Positions 21,459-30,207 of a stretch of DNA of 30,214 nucleotides are shown here, piece after piece. The stretch covers positions 1 to 30,214 of the forward strand of contig JBGFRR010000121.1 in the NCBI GenBank assembly GCA_041695045.1. The letters are read 5' to 3'. Source of the stretch: JBGFRR01 sp041695045. Its GTDB lineage: Bacteria > Bacteroidota > Ignavibacteria > UBA10030. The position numbers were made by a program, and so were the translations under genes. Position 1 is the first letter of the stretch, and every line of letters begins with the position of its first letter. Below the pieces are notes generated by a model. That model did not search any database, was not told where the DNA came from, and saw nothing but the letters and a program-made list of their open reading frames with translations.

Positions 21459-22217
21459 TCACATCCTTCTCGTCGGTCCAAAGTCCGTCAGTTCCTTCTC
21501 GTTGATGCGCCAGAGCCGCTGGCAGGGGAAGCGGTTTTCATACAGCGGCCGGCCGATGACGGCAGAATCCACGCCAAACTTTTCCAGTTCTTGGAGTTCG
21601 ATGAGGTCGCGGTAGTTTTCCACACCCCCTTGTGCCGTTACCCGGACGTTTGTTGTCGAGGCTAATTCTCGCAGTGCGTTGTAGTCGTTGCGCGAGGTCT
21701 CGGAGTCCTGCTCGGAATACAGCACACGGCACACGCCGAACTTCTTCAACCGACGTGTCAGCCTCAGCGGCGTGATGCCGGTTTCTTTCTTCCCTCCGTC
21801 GATCAAGACGTTCCGGTTACGCGACGTAATGCCGATGAGTACCTTGCGCGCGCCGAAATTCTTGATCACACGCTCCACCAGCTCCGGCTGCTCGACCGCC
21901 GCCGTGCCGATGACGACGCGGTAAACGCCGAGTGCGAAGGCTTTTTCAATTTCCTCGTACGACCGCAAGCCTCCGCCTAACTGAATGGGAATATCCACCG
22001 CTTCGACCATCTGGCGAATGATCATGCTATTCTTGACCTTCCCTTCAGCAACCCCGTCGAGGTCCACAACGTGCAGCGACTTTGCGTTCTCTCCTCTCCA
22101 CAGAATGGCCATCTTCACCGGATCGACGCCGTACAGGTGCTCAGCGCTGGGTTCTCCCCGCACAAGCTGTACGCAACGCTCGTTACTGATCTCTATGGAA
22201 GGGAAAATGAGGAGCAT
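21459..22217 (-). CDS. HisA/HisF-like TIM barrel lacking the catalytic aspartates
   Basis: The 252-residue protein is clearly related to HisA (ProFAR isomerase): FPSIEISNERCVQL aligns with the PAIDxxxGxCVRL start, GGGLRS and QGGVENYRDL are the two phosphate-binding loops, and GRPLYENRF ends the barrel. Both HisA catalytic aspartates are replaced. The first (PAID) is glutamate, and the second, in the usual GIDAKDG, is GITSRNR. The TDIDRDG segment is YSEQDSE. No other his gene is near. An isomerase role is therefore doubtful; a related sugar-phosphate enzyme or a binding protein is possible. The start has no ribosome-binding site, and a hairpin (22231-22255) lies just upstream. Confidence 0.75.
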   Translation of the reverse strand: MLLIFPSIEISNERCVQLVRGEPSAEHLYGVDPVKMAILWRGENAKSLHVVDLDGVAEGKVKNSMIIRQMVEAVDIPIQLGGGLRSYEEIEKAFALGVYRVVIGTAAVEQPELVERVIKNFGARKVLIGITSRNRNVLIDGGKKETGITPLRLTRRLKKFGVCRVLYSEQDSETSRNDYNALRELASTTNVRVTAQGGVENYRDLIELQELEKFGVDSAVIGRPLYENRFPCQRLWRINEKELTDFGPTRRM

Positions 22218-22230
22218 GAGCTAACGCCGG

Positions 22231-22255
22231 TGCCGCTCCCCAAGTGGGAACGGCA
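22231..22255. repeat. Hairpin just upstream of the HisA-like gene
   Basis: TGCCG pairs with CGGCA and, past one mismatch, TCCC with GGGA over a 5-base loop. It lies 14 bases before the ATG on the minus strand and could affect translation, or it may be a stray REP-like unit. The rest of the gap to 22423 shows nothing I recognise. Confidence 0.5.
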
Positions 22256-22423
22256 GTAGCGTTCCTTCTCTATGCATGCAATGACGAAGGTGAAAATGCT
22301 GAAAAATACGTAGAGATTCAACCGTAGGAGGACTCCGGAATTGTCTATCGATCGTCAGCCACGTTCGATGCACCGTGCGCGGAGTACAGAGTCAGGCGAA
22401 GTGTGAGAGGAGGGGAAACGGCG

Positions 22424-22810
22424 TTACGGCTGTGCGAGGATGCGCTGGACGGTTTCGACGATCAACTCGGGAACGTACGGTTTCTGGACGAAATCCTTCG
22501 CGCCGGCTTCGATCATCTCGCGCTTCACCTCGGTGTTCATGAACCCGCTTGCCATGATCACTTTTACGTTGGGGTCGATCTGTTTCATCTGCACGAACAC
22601 TTCCCATCCGCTGAGCTTGGGAAGTCCCATGTCCGTCAACACGAGATGGATGGAGGAATGATTGGCTCGAAACAGCTCCACGGCTTCTTCACCATCGCGC
22701 GCACTGAGGACGTTGAAGTTACTGGCCTCGAACAGTGAGCACATGAGATCGAGCAGCATCTCGTCGTCTTCGACGACAAGGATGGTATGTTGTGTCCGCG
22801 TGGTCCCCAT
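22424..22810 (-). CDS. CheY-like single-domain response regulator
   Basis: The 128-residue protein is a lone receiver domain: acidic pair E14-D15-D16 (VVEDDEM), phospho-acceptor D60 (LVLTDMGLP), switch serine S88 (IMASGF) and conserved K110 (FVQKPY). It has no output domain. It lies 78 bases downstream of the hybrid histidine kinase gene and its sequence resembles that kinase's own receiver, so it is a likely phosphotransfer partner. The gap contains a small palindrome (22819-22834) right before the start codon. Confidence 0.92.
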   Translation of the reverse strand: MGTTRTQHTILVVEDDEMLLDLMCSLFEASNFNVLSARDGEEAVELFRANHSSIHLVLTDMGLPKLSGWEVFVQMKQIDPNVKVIMASGFMNTEVKREMIEAGAKDFVQKPYVPELIVETVQRILAQP

Positions 22811-22818
22811 ACACTGTT

Positions 22819-22834
22819 CCGTATAGCGATACGG
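22819..22834. repeat. Palindrome CCGTAT/ATACGG before the response regulator
   Basis: A 6-bp perfect stem over 4 bases, 8 bases upstream of the ATG at 22810 on the minus strand. It could be an operator or an RNA hairpin. Confidence 0.45.
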
Positions 22835-22888
22835 GATTCTACAATACGCAAAAAGGAGGGAAGAAACCAGAGGGGAAGCGAGGCGTTG

Positions 22889-25800
22889 TTAACGCTTGCC
22901 GGCTTGCCGGTCCAGGATTTCTCTGACACGGCGCAAGACCGTGTCGGGGTTATACGGTTTTGGGATGAAGTCCTGGGTTTGTTCCTGGGAGAGTTGCGCT
23001 TTGAGTGAGTGGTCGAGGTAGCCGCTGGCGAAGATTACCGTCGCGTTGGGATTGATATTGCGTATTTCACGGAAGGCGTCGAGTCCACCGAGTCGGGGCA
23101 AACCGAGGTCGCTCAGCACGAGGGCGATTTCATCCTTATGCTCGCGGTAGCGATGCACAGCTTCGACACCGTCGGTTGCTGTGAGCACGCGATAGCCATG
23201 TCCTTCCAGGGTGGAGCGGAGAAGTTCCATCAACATCTCCTCGTCTTCGACCACAAGAATCGTTTCCTTGCCTCGTGGGAGCACCTGTTCATGTTGTGTT
23301 TCCTCTTTGTGTTCTTGAACTATACCCGGCAGGACGGGAAAGTACAGCTGAAACGCTGTGCCGCGGTCGGGTTTGCTCTCAACGTCGACGAAACCGCGAT
23401 GGCTTTCAACAATGCCGTAGACGACTGCAAGCCCTAACCCCGTTCCGCTGCTGCGCTGCTTCGTGGTAAAGAAGGGCTCGAAGATTCGACTGCGCGTTGC
23501 TTGGTCCATGCCGATGCCGGTGTCCCGCACGGTCAAGCAGACGTATTGCTCATCGCTGGCGGCGGGAAAGCGTTCCCGCACCTCGCGCAGCGGAAGGAGC
23601 GCCGTGCTGATAAACAACTGGCCGCCGTTGGGCATCGCATCCTTCGCATTGAGGCAGAGGTTCAGCAAGGCTTGATGGAGCTGGTTACTGTCCGCGATAA
23701 TGGAGGGCATCGGCTGCGCGAGCGACGGCACGAAGGTGATGGTTTTCGGGAACGTCTCGCTCAGCATCTTTGCAACTTCTTCGACGACGGTATTGACGTT
23801 GACCGATTCCAGTTGAATGGGAGATTGGCGGGCGAACGTCAGGAGTTGACGCACGAGGGCAGTTCCGCGCTCCACGGCCTTCTGAATCGCTTCGACGCTC
23901 TGCGCCACACGTTCTAAGTTCGTTTTATCTCGGTCGATGCGCGCAATGTGGCCGAGGATGATGCCGAGAATATTATTGAAGTCGTGCGCGATGCCTCCCG
24001 CGAGCGTCCCGATACTCTGGAGCTTTTGTGCCTGGCGGAGCTGGCTCTCGAGGTGCTTCCGCTCGGTGATATCGCGAATGATGCCGCGGTATGCGACGAC
24101 CCGGTTGTGCTCATCCATGACCGCCGTCGCAGTTTCCCATACCGTCAACAGCTCACCGCTTTTCTTTCGAAGGATGAGCTCGAAGTCTTTCACGAACCGC
24201 TGCTGATCGAGCGTTTTCCGGTACGCCTCACGGTCGGAGGAATGAACATACAGTGCATCCGGAATCGAAACGTTCATGAGCTCTTCCCGAGATCCATACC
24301 CGAACAGCTCCACGCCGGCAGGATTGATATCGAGGAATCGTCCCTCCGGCGTCGTGATGAAGATGACGTCCTTCGATTCTGTGAAGAGCGAGCGGTATTG
24401 CTCTTCGGACTTGCGAAGCGCTTCTTCGGCATGCTTTCGCTCAGTGATGTCGCGAAAGCTCCACGCGCGGCCGACTACCTTCCCCTCGGTGCGCTGAGGT
24501 ATCGAGTAACGCTCAAACACGCGGCCGTCGGTGAGTTCTAAGATGTCAAAGCTTTCGGTTTCCGGGTAGGCGACAAGGCCCTGTACGGTCGCTACGAACA
24601 GGTCCGGTTCCTTCAATTGCTTCAGGAGAAACGCCGTCACCTCATCGCCCGAGGCACTGAGCAGGAACGACTCCGGCATCTTCCACATCGCTGCAAAGCG
24701 TTTATTATAGGTTACGATGTGCCCGCTCAAATCGACCAGCAGAATACCGTCGGCGGTGGATTCGAGCGTGCTCTGGAGAAGGGAGAGCATCTGCTTGAGG
24801 CCCTCTTCGGCGCTCTTTCGCTCCGTGATGTCGCGCAAGATGCCCTGAACAGCGGTTCCTCCCTTGTAGGAGATGTACGACACGGACGCTTCGAATGAAA
24901 TCAAACGCCCGTCTCTCGCACGCGCGGTGAACTCATACCGGCGCGCCGGTTCTTCGCCGCGGGCGATCGTCCGCTGCCGCTCCTCGATGATCGGAATACT
25001 CTCCGGCGCCACGAGCTCCATAAAGTTGAACCGCGGGCTTCGGACTTCTTCCTGCGTGACGCCGAACAGCTCACAGAACTTCTTGTTGACGACGTCAAAT
25101 TTTCCTTCGTACAGCAGGTAAATAGCGTCGTTCGATTGTTCGATCAGGGACCGATATTTGAGTTCCGATTTGGTAACGGCTTCCTGCGCCTTCTTGTGCT
25201 TGGTGATATCGGTGAGCGTGCCTTCATAGTAGAGGGTCGTGCCGCTGTTGTTGCGAACGACTCGCGCATTTTCCAATACCGTGATGATGCTTCCGTCCTT
25301 CCGTCGGAGAAGGAGCTCGGCGTTGCGGAGTTCACCCTTCTCCTCGAGTTGCCGTGTGAATTTCTTCCGCTGTTTCGGGTCTACGTAGAAGGTGGAGGCA
25401 ATATCCAGGCTCTGGAATTCTTCAACGGAGTCATAACCTAACAGGCGCACCAGAGCAGGGTTGGCCGAGAGAATCCTACCGCCCGGAGTACTTTGATAGA
25501 CGCCATCCAGAACATTTTCGAAGAGGCCGCGGTACTTCTCTTCCGACGCCCGCAGCGCCTCTTCGGCAATTCGTTGTTCCGTTACATTCCGCACCAGCGC
25601 CATCAGGGTATCGTTCGGCAGGTACACCGCGTTCACTTCGTACTGAAACACCGAACCGTCCTTCCGCCTCATCTCCCGGTCGCTCGCGTGGAAGGCCTTC
25701 CGCGCGCGCATCTCCACGTGAAATCGTCTGTACCCTTCGAGCAGCGCCGTTCGGTCGCCTACAACCACATCAGCGACGCTCATCCGCAAGAGTTCCTGCT

Positions 25801-27154
25801 CGGTGTAACCGGTAAGGCGGCATGCCTGTTCATTGACGGCGACGTACCGGCCTTCGTGGTCGGAGACGAGGATTGCGTCTGCGACGCTGTAGAAGAGCGT
25901 GCGATAACGGTCTTCGCTGTGCCGGAGCGCTTCCTCGGCGCGCTTTTGCTCTGTGATATCCCGCTGTGTTCCCCACGTCTGCGTGAGGAAACCATTCTCA
26001 ACGATTCCGACTAAGTTGTTGAGGAAGTATTTCGGATTGCCATGCCGGTCGGCTTCATGCGATTCGGCGTCGGTGATGCGATAGCCGCCGCGGATAAACT
26101 GCCGGAGGTACTCAATGTTGTGCGGGTCGTCGGCAGGAAGGAGCGAGCCAAGCCGCGCGCCGACAAGGTCTGCCGGATTGTCGTAGCCGTACATCGCGGC
26201 CATGGCGTGATTACACTCGACCAGGAACCCATCCCGGTAGAAGAGCTGGATCTGCTCATCTTCGCTGAGATCCACAGAAAGGGGCTTCGTGAGTTCAAAG
26301 CGAAAAATTCCTTCCGCACTGTGTTGAATGAACGCCCGGTATCGCTCGTCGCTCTTGCGAAGGGCTTCTTCGGTTTGCCGTCGCTGTGTGACGTCATGGA
26401 CGACACCAACCACGCCGATGATTTCCCCACGTCCGTTGCGATGGGGGACGTACGTTCCCGTTGCCCAACCGCTCTTACCGGTCTGTGGAACGAAGAAGAA
26501 AACGTCGGGAGCGGTGGTGCGCTCTCCGGCAAGGGCGCGCAGAAGGAGGTCGTACACCCCATGCTCGCGAAGATGGGGAAAAAGGTCATGTGCCTTCTTG
26601 CCTAACACTTCCGCGGCCGACATGCCGGTCAGCTCTTCCATGAACGTATTCCAGACCACGTAGCGCAATTCTGTATCATAGACCACGATGCCTTCGCCGG
26701 CGTTGGAGATAATCTGCTGATTGAATTGCGACGCTTCCTGCAAGGCCTCCTTTGCACGCATTTGCTCGGTGATGTTGTGAACGTAGACCGAGAGACCGGT
26801 GGGGGTAGGGAACGCATGAATCTGAAACCACATGTTGAGCAGAGGAACAAATTGGTCGAACTGGATGGGCACTTGCTTGCACATCGCCCGATGGAACTGG
26901 CGATAGACATCTAACGTCCGCGCGTTGGGGAGTTCCTTCCAGATGCTCTTGCCGATTGCTTCCTTTGGATTCCGTCCGACCTCCCTGAGGAATGCGGCGG
27001 CTTTCTTGTTCAGGTGCGTGCATCGCCATCGGCGATCCAGTGTGAAGGACGCCTCGGTAATGATTTCGAGGATCTGTTCTGCCGGAGGGAGGGAAACAGT
27101 CAGGCGACGCGAGCGCGTCGGTGCCCTGCGTTTCGATTTTCGAGGTGTCGGCAT
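22889..27154 (-). CDS. Cytoplasmic hybrid histidine kinase with eight PAS domains
   Basis: The 1421-residue protein has no membrane span. By repeat of the DITERKxAEEALRxSExxYR linker it holds about eight PAS domains (roughly residues 25-1035), then a HisKA domain with the phospho-histidine H1057 in GGIAHDFNN. The ATPase domain follows (N box LNLCLNAKDAM, DTGIGM, FEPFFTTK, GTGLGLA), and then a C-terminal receiver with D1349 (LVLSDLGLP). It should sense several intracellular signals (redox, ligands, light or gas) and pass phosphate to its own receiver or to the neighbouring CheY-like protein. The start at 27154 (basic MPTPRKSKRR) is a choice; the frame is open to a GTG at 27247, but hairpins there (27181-27196, 27209-27224) suggest a leader. 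Confidence 0.9.
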   Translation of the reverse strand: MPTPRKSKRRAPTRSRRLTVSLPPAEQILEIITEASFTLDRRWRCTHLNKKAAAFLREVGRNPKEAIGKSIWKELPNARTLDVYRQFHRAMCKQVPIQFDQFVPLLNMWFQIHAFPTPTGLSVYVHNITEQMRAKEALQEASQFNQQIISNAGEGIVVYDTELRYVVWNTFMEELTGMSAAEVLGKKAHDLFPHLREHGVYDLLLRALAGERTTAPDVFFFVPQTGKSGWATGTYVPHRNGRGEIIGVVGVVHDVTQRRQTEEALRKSDERYRAFIQHSAEGIFRFELTKPLSVDLSEDEQIQLFYRDGFLVECNHAMAAMYGYDNPADLVGARLGSLLPADDPHNIEYLRQFIRGGYRITDAESHEADRHGNPKYFLNNLVGIVENGFLTQTWGTQRDITEQKRAEEALRHSEDRYRTLFYSVADAILVSDHEGRYVAVNEQACRLTGYTEQELLRMSVADVVVGDRTALLEGYRRFHVEMRARKAFHASDREMRRKDGSVFQYEVNAVYLPNDTLMALVRNVTEQRIAEEALRASEEKYRGLFENVLDGVYQSTPGGRILSANPALVRLLGYDSVEEFQSLDIASTFYVDPKQRKKFTRQLEEKGELRNAELLLRRKDGSIITVLENARVVRNNSGTTLYYEGTLTDITKHKKAQEAVTKSELKYRSLIEQSNDAIYLLYEGKFDVVNKKFCELFGVTQEEVRSPRFNFMELVAPESIPIIEERQRTIARGEEPARRYEFTARARDGRLISFEASVSYISYKGGTAVQGILRDITERKSAEEGLKQMLSLLQSTLESTADGILLVDLSGHIVTYNKRFAAMWKMPESFLLSASGDEVTAFLLKQLKEPDLFVATVQGLVAYPETESFDILELTDGRVFERYSIPQRTEGKVVGRAWSFRDITERKHAEEALRKSEEQYRSLFTESKDVIFITTPEGRFLDINPAGVELFGYGSREELMNVSIPDALYVHSSDREAYRKTLDQQRFVKDFELILRKKSGELLTVWETATAVMDEHNRVVAYRGIIRDITERKHLESQLRQAQKLQSIGTLAGGIAHDFNNILGIILGHIARIDRDKTNLERVAQSVEAIQKAVERGTALVRQLLTFARQSPIQLESVNVNTVVEEVAKMLSETFPKTITFVPSLAQPMPSIIADSNQLHQALLNLCLNAKDAMPNGGQLFISTALLPLREVRERFPAASDEQYVCLTVRDTGIGMDQATRSRIFEPFFTTKQRSSGTGLGLAVVYGIVESHRGFVDVESKPDRGTAFQLYFPVLPGIVQEHKEETQHEQVLPRGKETILVVEDEEMLMELLRSTLEGHGYRVLTATDGVEAVHRYREHKDEIALVLSDLGLPRLGGLDAFREIRNINPNATVIFASGYLDHSLKAQLSQEQTQDFIPKPYNPDTVLRRVREILDRQAGKR

Positions 27155-27328
27155 GAGGGGAGCAATCCTCTCTGGATGATGCAGCATCGTTGCTGCGACC
27201 GGCCTTCGCACCATGCGAGTGGTGAAGCGACAGGCGGAGAGTAACACTCTGCGGCCCCCATGTCGCGCGTGGAAACTCTCGCGGCGCCCAATTTCCGAGA
27301 AATTCAGATACGATGCAAGAAGGAATGA

Positions 27329-28432
27329 TTAGCGGGCGTTGAACCGGCGGCGTCGGTTGCGAAGGTAGTCGACGAAGATGAACTCGCCGAGTGTGTTGAG
27401 TGTGGAGTAATACGCGCGGCCATGGTTAGCTTTTGTGAAATCCTCGACAAACTTCACGAGGTAGGGATCGCGTGCAACCATGAATGTGCTCACCACGATG
27501 CGCTCGCGCCGGCATTGCACTGCTTCGTCGAGCGTTTTGTTGACGATGCGAGGGTCGAGGCCGAACGAATTCTTATAGAGACGCCCCGCCTCGTCGAACA
27601 TGGCGGAAGGTTTCCCGTCGGTGACCATGAAGATCTGTTTGTTGACGTTCGACCCGACGCGGCGGAGAAGGCTTCGCGCAAGCTGAAGGCCTGCGCGCGT
27701 GTTCGTATGGTACGGCCCGACGTTGAGGAAGGGGAGCTCGTTCAGGCTCACAAGCTTTGCGTCATCTCCGAAAACAACCAGCGAGAGGTAATCTTTTGGA
27801 AACTGCGTGCTGATGAGCTCGGCGAGTGCCAGCGCAACTTGCTTGGCCGGTGTAATGCGGTCTTCGCCGTAGAGAATCATGCTGTGGCTGATGTCAACCA
27901 TCAGCACGGTTGCGCACGCCGTGAGGTGTTCTGTCTCGTACACCTCGAGATCGTCTTCCTGAAGAGAGAAGTTCTCGATGCCCTCGCGTTTCAACGCGTT
28001 GGTGAGCGTTGACGTGAGGTCGAGGTTTGCAGGGTGGTCGCCGAAATTCCACTTCTTTGTTTCGCTCAGCCTGTCGACGCCCTGTCCGGTGTAGGGGGTT
28101 TCGTGCGCACCGCCGGGGGCTTTTTTGAGCGAAGTAAAAATTTGCCGCAGTGCATCGAGGCGGATTCTCTGAACGCCGCGGGTCGTCAGCCGGTAGGTGC
28201 TGTTGACTTCTTCGATGATGCCGAGCTCTTTGAGCTTCTCGGTCAAATCCTCCAGCGACATCGTTTCATCAAAGAGACCGTACTCTCGGCCGATCGCCCG
28301 CAGCCATTCGAGTGCCTCTTCCACGTCGCCGCTGGTTTTGATGGTGAGATAGCTGAAGAGGGAGAGCAGGGATTGAAGCCGCTGCTCGTCGGTCATCGAT
28401 TCAGGGGTCCATTTGCTGTAGCGGAAACGCAT
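27329..28432 (-). CDS. VWA-domain protein, partner of the MoxR-type ATPase
   Basis: The 367-residue protein has an N-terminal helical part (about 1-165) and a C-terminal von Willebrand A domain. The metal-ion-dependent adhesion site is complete: D180-x-S182-x-S184 (VDISHSM), the threonine in HTNTRAGLQ, and the aspartate of VTDGKPS. There is no signal peptide, so it acts in the cytoplasm. The gene starts 47 bases after the MoxR-type ATPase, the classic MoxR-VWA pairing in which the ATPase remodels a target that the VWA protein recruits through a divalent metal. Confidence 0.88.
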   Translation of the reverse strand: MRFRYSKWTPESMTDEQRLQSLLSLFSYLTIKTSGDVEEALEWLRAIGREYGLFDETMSLEDLTEKLKELGIIEEVNSTYRLTTRGVQRIRLDALRQIFTSLKKAPGGAHETPYTGQGVDRLSETKKWNFGDHPANLDLTSTLTNALKREGIENFSLQEDDLEVYETEHLTACATVLMVDISHSMILYGEDRITPAKQVALALAELISTQFPKDYLSLVVFGDDAKLVSLNELPFLNVGPYHTNTRAGLQLARSLLRRVGSNVNKQIFMVTDGKPSAMFDEAGRLYKNSFGLDPRIVNKTLDEAVQCRRERIVVSTFMVARDPYLVKFVEDFTKANHGRAYYSTLNTLGEFIFVDYLRNRRRRFNAR

Positions 28433-28479
28433 CGGTCGTTGTTTGCCTCAGGCGGACTGCAGAGTGTGCTGCTGTGCCT

Positions 28480-29985
28480 TTACAGTTCTTCTTCCATCTC
28501 TCTGCCGCGGCCGGAAAAGATCGCTCCGACCATGTCCTTGTAGGACACCACTCGACTCACTTCATCTTTGGCAATTTTGGAACTTTGGTGCAAGCCGTCG
28601 AGTACAAACTCCATCGCCGAGGCGAGCTCGTGCTTGTTCTTCTCATCGATCTTCAAGTGCTTCCGTGTCAGCTCGCGCAGTCCCGGGATGCGGTCTAACT
28701 CGGCAAAGTATGCGTCGAGCGGCATCTCGTCCGCCACTTCTATTTTATTGCCGGCTTCAAACCAGCGAACGATTGCGCCGTACTCGCCGTCATCCTGCCG
28801 CTGTCCTTCATGGGTGGAGCGAACACGCCGCTTCAGCGGGTCGGGGAAATATTGTTTGAAGACCTCCCGCACAGCTTTTCCCACCAGCGCCTTGCTCACC
28901 TTCACGGCCCCCTCCTGCTCGCCTTCGAACACCAGCTCTACTTTGCCCGTCATTCCCGGCAGCGCGTATGGCAAGTCGCAAATGCGCGGCACGATGCACT
29001 GTTCATTCAACAGAATGGCGCGTCGCTCTGCATTACTCACGAGGTTCTCCATGGCCGAGATCGTCAGCCGTGCGCTGACGCCCGACTTCTGGTCGACGAA
29101 TTCGCTCTTGCGCGCTTCGAAAGCTATGTGCTCGACGATTTCGCGGAAGTAGCGCGGAATGCCGACCGCGCGCCCGTCACGCTGAATCCAGGCTTCTTGC
29201 TCGGTGATGCGAATCGCATCATCGATCATGCGAGGGTAATGGGTGATGACCTGGGAATCGATCCTATCCTTGAGCGGCGTGATGAGGTTGCCGCGGTTGG
29301 TGTAATCTTCCGGGTTTGCCGTGAAGACGATTATAACGTCTAACGGTATGCGCACGTTGAAGCCGCGAATCTGAATGTCTTTCTCTTCCATAATATTGAA
29401 GAGCCCGACTTGGATGCGCGGCTGGAGGTCGGGCAGTTCGTTGATAGCGAAGATGCCGCGGTTACTGCGGGGGATGATGCCGAAGTGTATTGCACCCTCG
29501 TGCGCGTAGTGGAGCCGGTGCGTTGCGGCTTTGATCGGGTCGATGTCGCCGATGAGGTCGGCGATGGTCACATCCGGCGTAGCGAGCTTTTCTGAGAATC
29601 GCATGCTTCGGTGAAGCCATTCGATCTCGACGTCATCGCCGTGTTGTCGGACAAGATCCGTACAGCGTTTGCAGACGGGGTGGTACGGGTTGTCGTTAAT
29701 CTCGCATCCTTTGATGACGGGGATGTATTCGTCCAACAGGTTGGGAAGCATACGGACGATGCGAGACTTCGCCTGGCCTCTCAGCCCGAGCAGCAGGATG
29801 TCGTGCTTGGCAAGGATTGCATTGATCAGGGCGGGGATCACCGTATCGTCATAACCGATAATGCCGGGGAACAGAGGCTCGGATCGTTCGAGCTTGGTGA
29901 TAAGGTTGACGCGGACTTCATCTTTCACGGAGACAACACGGTAGTTGCTCTTGCGAAGCTCTCCGATGGTTGCCGGACGATTCAT
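28480..29985 (-). CDS. MoxR/Mg-chelatase-type AAA+ ATPase
   Basis: The 501-residue protein is an AAA+ ATPase close to the MoxR and magnesium-chelatase I groups. The P-loop is GLRGQAKS (G67 to S74). The Walker B region reads GIFAINELPDL, so the usual aspartate is asparagine (N182) before the glutamate. Sensor 1 is VFTANPEDYTNRG. An insertion near residues 94-108 (CEINDNPYHPVCKRC) has three cysteines that may bind metal. The start at 29985 is chosen because AAAGGAGAA lies about 10 bases upstream; the longer frame from 30105 would cover the promoter region. With the VWA protein it probably forms a chaperone-like complex for metal insertion or complex assembly; the target is unknown. Confidence 0.88.
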   Translation of the reverse strand: MNRPATIGELRKSNYRVVSVKDEVRVNLITKLERSEPLFPGIIGYDDTVIPALINAILAKHDILLLGLRGQAKSRIVRMLPNLLDEYIPVIKGCEINDNPYHPVCKRCTDLVRQHGDDVEIEWLHRSMRFSEKLATPDVTIADLIGDIDPIKAATHRLHYAHEGAIHFGIIPRSNRGIFAINELPDLQPRIQVGLFNIMEEKDIQIRGFNVRIPLDVIIVFTANPEDYTNRGNLITPLKDRIDSQVITHYPRMIDDAIRITEQEAWIQRDGRAVGIPRYFREIVEHIAFEARKSEFVDQKSGVSARLTISAMENLVSNAERRAILLNEQCIVPRICDLPYALPGMTGKVELVFEGEQEGAVKVSKALVGKAVREVFKQYFPDPLKRRVRSTHEGQRQDDGEYGAIVRWFEAGNKIEVADEMPLDAYFAELDRIPGLRELTRKHLKIDEKNKHELASAMEFVLDGLHQSSKIAKDEVSRVVSYKDMVGAIFSGRGREMEEEL

Positions 29986-30015
29986 ACGGATCGTTTCTCC
30001 TTTAAACTCTTTGAC

Positions 30016-30021
30016 AATATA
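30016..30021 (-). promoter_or_regulatory. Possible -10 box of the MoxR-type operon
   Basis: TATATT on the minus strand lies 30 bases before the ATG at 29985, the same -10 hexamer as in the two strong promoters (3172 and 8940). No good -35 box is seen at 16-18 bases, so this is tentative. Confidence 0.35.
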
Positions 30022-30117
30022 CAGGCTGTGATGGGGAAATGCAATGCGACGATACCTTGATTCCGACATAGAAGCGCGATCTGCTGTGGGTTCGTAGGCC
30101 GACATCCGTCAGAAATG

Positions 30118-30147
30118 GGTGAACCCTTTTTCACCCCAGAGGTGAAA
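30118..30147. repeat. Two mutually exclusive stems upstream of the MoxR-type operon
   Basis: GGGTGAA (30118-30124) can pair with TTCACCC (30130-30136), or TTTCACC (30129-30135) can pair with GGTGAAA (30141-30147). The two stems share bases and cannot form together. This could be an attenuator-like switch or a degenerate repeat. Confidence 0.45.
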
Positions 30148-30176
30148 GTGATGACCCGCAACACGAGAATCCTCTC

Positions 30177-30207
30177 GCCACTTTTCTTTTCGGAAAAGAA
30201 AAGTGGC
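30177..30207. terminator. Perfect 14-bp hairpin near the right edge (terminator-like)
   Basis: GCCACTTTTCTTTT (30177-30190) pairs perfectly with the mirror arm (30194-30207) over a 3-base loop. The A/T-rich arms end in T runs, but no T tract follows the stem on either strand. It may end a gene beyond the window or be a repeat unit. Nothing coding is visible between 29986 and 30214. Confidence 0.5.
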
